61,360 bases of DNA from Kordiimonadaceae bacterium (GTDB lineage Bacteria > Pseudomonadota > Alphaproteobacteria > Sphingomonadales > Emcibacteraceae), in the NCBI GenBank assembly GCA_018675425.1, contig JABGYD010000063.1:1-61360 (forward strand). The letters run 5' to 3'. The notes under the pieces are model-generated. The model was not told where the DNA came from, searched no databases, and worked only from the letters and a program-made list of their open reading frames with translations. The position numbers and the translations under genes were made by a program. Below are positions 60,132-61,360 of this stretch, one piece after another; positions within the stretch are counted from its first letter, which is position 1; each line of letters opens with the position of its first letter.

Positions 60132-61289
60132 ATGATTATAAAAAATATAGCCCTCATCTTGGCAGCAGGCCGCGGCCATCGAATGAGCAGGGGAACACCC
60201 AAACAATACCTTGATGTCGGTGGCATAACCATATTAAGACGCACAGTTAATGTTTTTCTTAAAAACCCTACAATTGATCTTATTCAAGTAATTATTCATC
60301 CTGATGATAGAGAGCTATATGATACTGCAGTTGGTGATATAGGACTTCCAGAGCCAGTACTTGGTGGAAAAACACGTCAAAATTCTGTTTTAAATGGCCT
60401 TGAGGCTATCGGAAAACATTTTCCCGAATATGTTTATATCCATGATGCCGCAAGGCCTTTTCTGGAACAGAAAACACTTAATTCATTAATCTGCGAGGTT
60501 GATAAGTCTGGAGCTGTAATCCCTGCCCTTCGTATTAGAGATACAATTAAATGTATAACCGAAGAAACTATTCACAGCACCCTTGATAGAGATTACCTTT
60601 ACTGCGCACAAACTCCACAGGCCTTTCGCTATAAAGCGATATTTATGGCCCACCGTCGCTTTGAAAATATTAATTTTACTGATGATAGTGCCATTGCTGA
60701 AAAAGCAGGCCTAAAAGTCCGGATAATTGAAGGCCTTGAAAATAATTTTAAAATAACCACAAAAGAAGATTTAAATAAAGCAAATATAATGACTAAAAAA
60801 TATTATACAGATGTTCGAATTGGTTATGGGGTAGATGTTCACGCCTTCGATAAAGGAGATCACGTTATACTTGGCGGTGTCAAAATTCCCCATACCATGT
60901 CTCTTAAAGGCCACTCTGATGCCGACGTTGCAATTCATGCAATCACGGATGCAGTTCTAGGTGCAATTGCAGCCGGTGATATTGGTGAACATTTTCCACC
61001 AAGTGATCCAGAATGGAAAAATGTTAGCTCAGATGTTTTTTTAAAACATGCCGTTAATCTTGTAGCCAAAAAAAAAGGAATTATTAACTCTATCGATATC
61101 ACTATCGTTTGTGAAGAACCAAAAATTGGCCCCCACCGTGATTTAATACGCTCTAATATATCTAAAATAATGGATTTTGATATTGATAGAATTAGTATAA
61201 AAGCAACCACCACAGAAAAGCTTGGGTTCACTGGAAAAGGTCAAGGTATCATGGTTCATGCAGTTGCTACAATTAAGCTACTGGAATAA
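60132..61289 (+). CDS. ispDF: Bifunctional IspD-IspF enzyme of the MEP isoprenoid pathway
   Basis: 385-residue fusion. The N-terminal IspD (about 1-225) has LILAAGRGHRMSRGTPKQYL, VLGGKTRQNSVLNGL, IHDAARPFL and QTPQAFRYKAI. The C-terminal IspF (about 228-385) has RIGYGVDVHAFDKGDHVILG, LKGHSDADVAIHAITDAVLG (metal D-x-H and His), AGDIGEHFPPSDPEWK and TTEKLGFTGKGQGI. It makes CDP-methylerythritol and then the cyclic diphosphate. The fusion is typical of Alpha- and Epsilonproteobacteria. No strong ribosome site is seen before the ATG. Confidence 0.96.
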   Translation: MIIKNIALILAAGRGHRMSRGTPKQYLDVGGITILRRTVNVFLKNPTIDLIQVIIHPDDRELYDTAVGDIGLPEPVLGGKTRQNSVLNGLEAIGKHFPEYVYIHDAARPFLEQKTLNSLICEVDKSGAVIPALRIRDTIKCITEETIHSTLDRDYLYCAQTPQAFRYKAIFMAHRRFENINFTDDSAIAEKAGLKVRIIEGLENNFKITTKEDLNKANIMTKKYYTDVRIGYGVDVHAFDKGDHVILGGVKIPHTMSLKGHSDADVAIHAITDAVLGAIAAGDIGEHFPPSDPEWKNVSSDVFLKHAVNLVAKKKGIINSIDITIVCEEPKIGPHRDLIRSNISKIMDFDIDRISIKATTTEKLGFTGKGQGIMVHAVATIKLLE

Positions 61290-61291
61290 GA

Positions 61292-61360
61292 ATGAAAAAA
61301 ATAAAATGGAATAAATCATTATTTCACCCTTCATTTCTGCTTTCAACTTGGTTTTATACT
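61292..61360 (+). CDS. pgpA: 5' end of a probable phosphatidylglycerophosphatase A gene (partial)
   Basis: The frame opens with ATG two bases after the ispDF stop and stays open for 23 codons to the window edge. The end, HPSFLLSTWFYT, resembles the first membrane helix of PgpA, which follows ispDF in many Alphaproteobacteria. Too little is visible for certainty. Confidence 0.45.
   Translation, partial: MKKIKWNKSLFHPSFLLSTWFYT

Noticed and set aside
1-61360. tRNA genes, CRISPR arrays, insertion sequences or phage genes
   Set aside because: None were recognised when reading both strands; a tRNA or IS scan would be needed to exclude short or diverged ones.

Overview
The window is an AT-rich stretch of bacterial chromosome. 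Its right end (about 47.2-61.4 kb) carries the gene order mazG / hflX-hfq / trkH-trkA / ntrX-ntrY-ntrC-ntrB-dusB / ispDF. This order, with a fused IspD-IspF enzyme and the NtrBC-NtrYX pair, is characteristic of Alphaproteobacteria. The low G+C, the many catabolic genes and the transporter types suggest a marine or host-associated member, but that is inference and I cannot name a genus.

Layout. (1) 0-1.7 kb: an exported amidohydrolase. (2) 1.8-11.6 kb: a sugar-acid catabolic cluster with KdgK and DgoK kinases, a KDPG/KDPGal aldolase, RraA-like and DapA-like aldolases, a TctCBA transporter, a Tat-exported FMN alpha-hydroxyacid dehydrogenase with a CxxCH motif, and an IclR regulator. Two copies of a palindromic repeat bracket it, and two matching sites (2831 and 11661) look like the regulator's operators. 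(3) 11.6-15.1 kb: a poorly conserved patch with a VanZ-like protein, a serine hydrolase lipoprotein, a PsiE-like membrane protein and at least one gene remnant. (4) 15.1-23.5 kb: a minus-strand cluster with a polar-amino-acid-type ABC importer, two tandem M24 proteins that have lost metal ligands, a deaminase-type amidohydrolase and an exported formamidase. This looks like import and hydrolysis of a small amide or amidine. (5) 24.2-35.5 kb: a tightly packed minus-strand operon of about 11 kb. It holds a CoA-transferase, an SMP-30 lactonase, a DapA-like enzyme, a three-subunit opine/hydroxyproline-type dehydrogenase, an SDR, a sulfatase, a reductive-dehalogenase-like Fe-S protein, an APC permease and a PhyH dioxygenase. 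(6) 35.6-43.4 kb: plus-strand genes for a class III aminotransferase, a beta-keto acid cleavage enzyme, an intradiol ring-cleavage dioxygenase (two subunits), a 2OG oxygenase, an XRE-cupin regulator, a NicX/M29-like protein and an AhpD-like protein. An IclR gene sits in the middle on the minus strand. A shared 16-bp palindrome occurs in both divergent promoter regions. (7) 43.4-47.1 kb: exported enzymes (an orphan GMC-partner subunit, a phosphoesterase and a true M24 peptidase), a tiny membrane protein with its own terminator, and a frameshifted acetyltransferase remnant. (8) 47.2 kb to the end: core genes.

The most unusual material is the combined sulfatase, dehalogenase-like, amine-dehydrogenase and ring-cleavage region (24-43 kb), which reads as a pathway for an unknown sulfated and/or halogenated nitrogenous compound. 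Next are the degenerate M24 pair with its importer and the CxxCH-bearing flavin dehydrogenase. I saw no tRNA, rRNA, CRISPR array, insertion sequence or prophage gene. All family calls come from reading motifs by eye; no database search was run.
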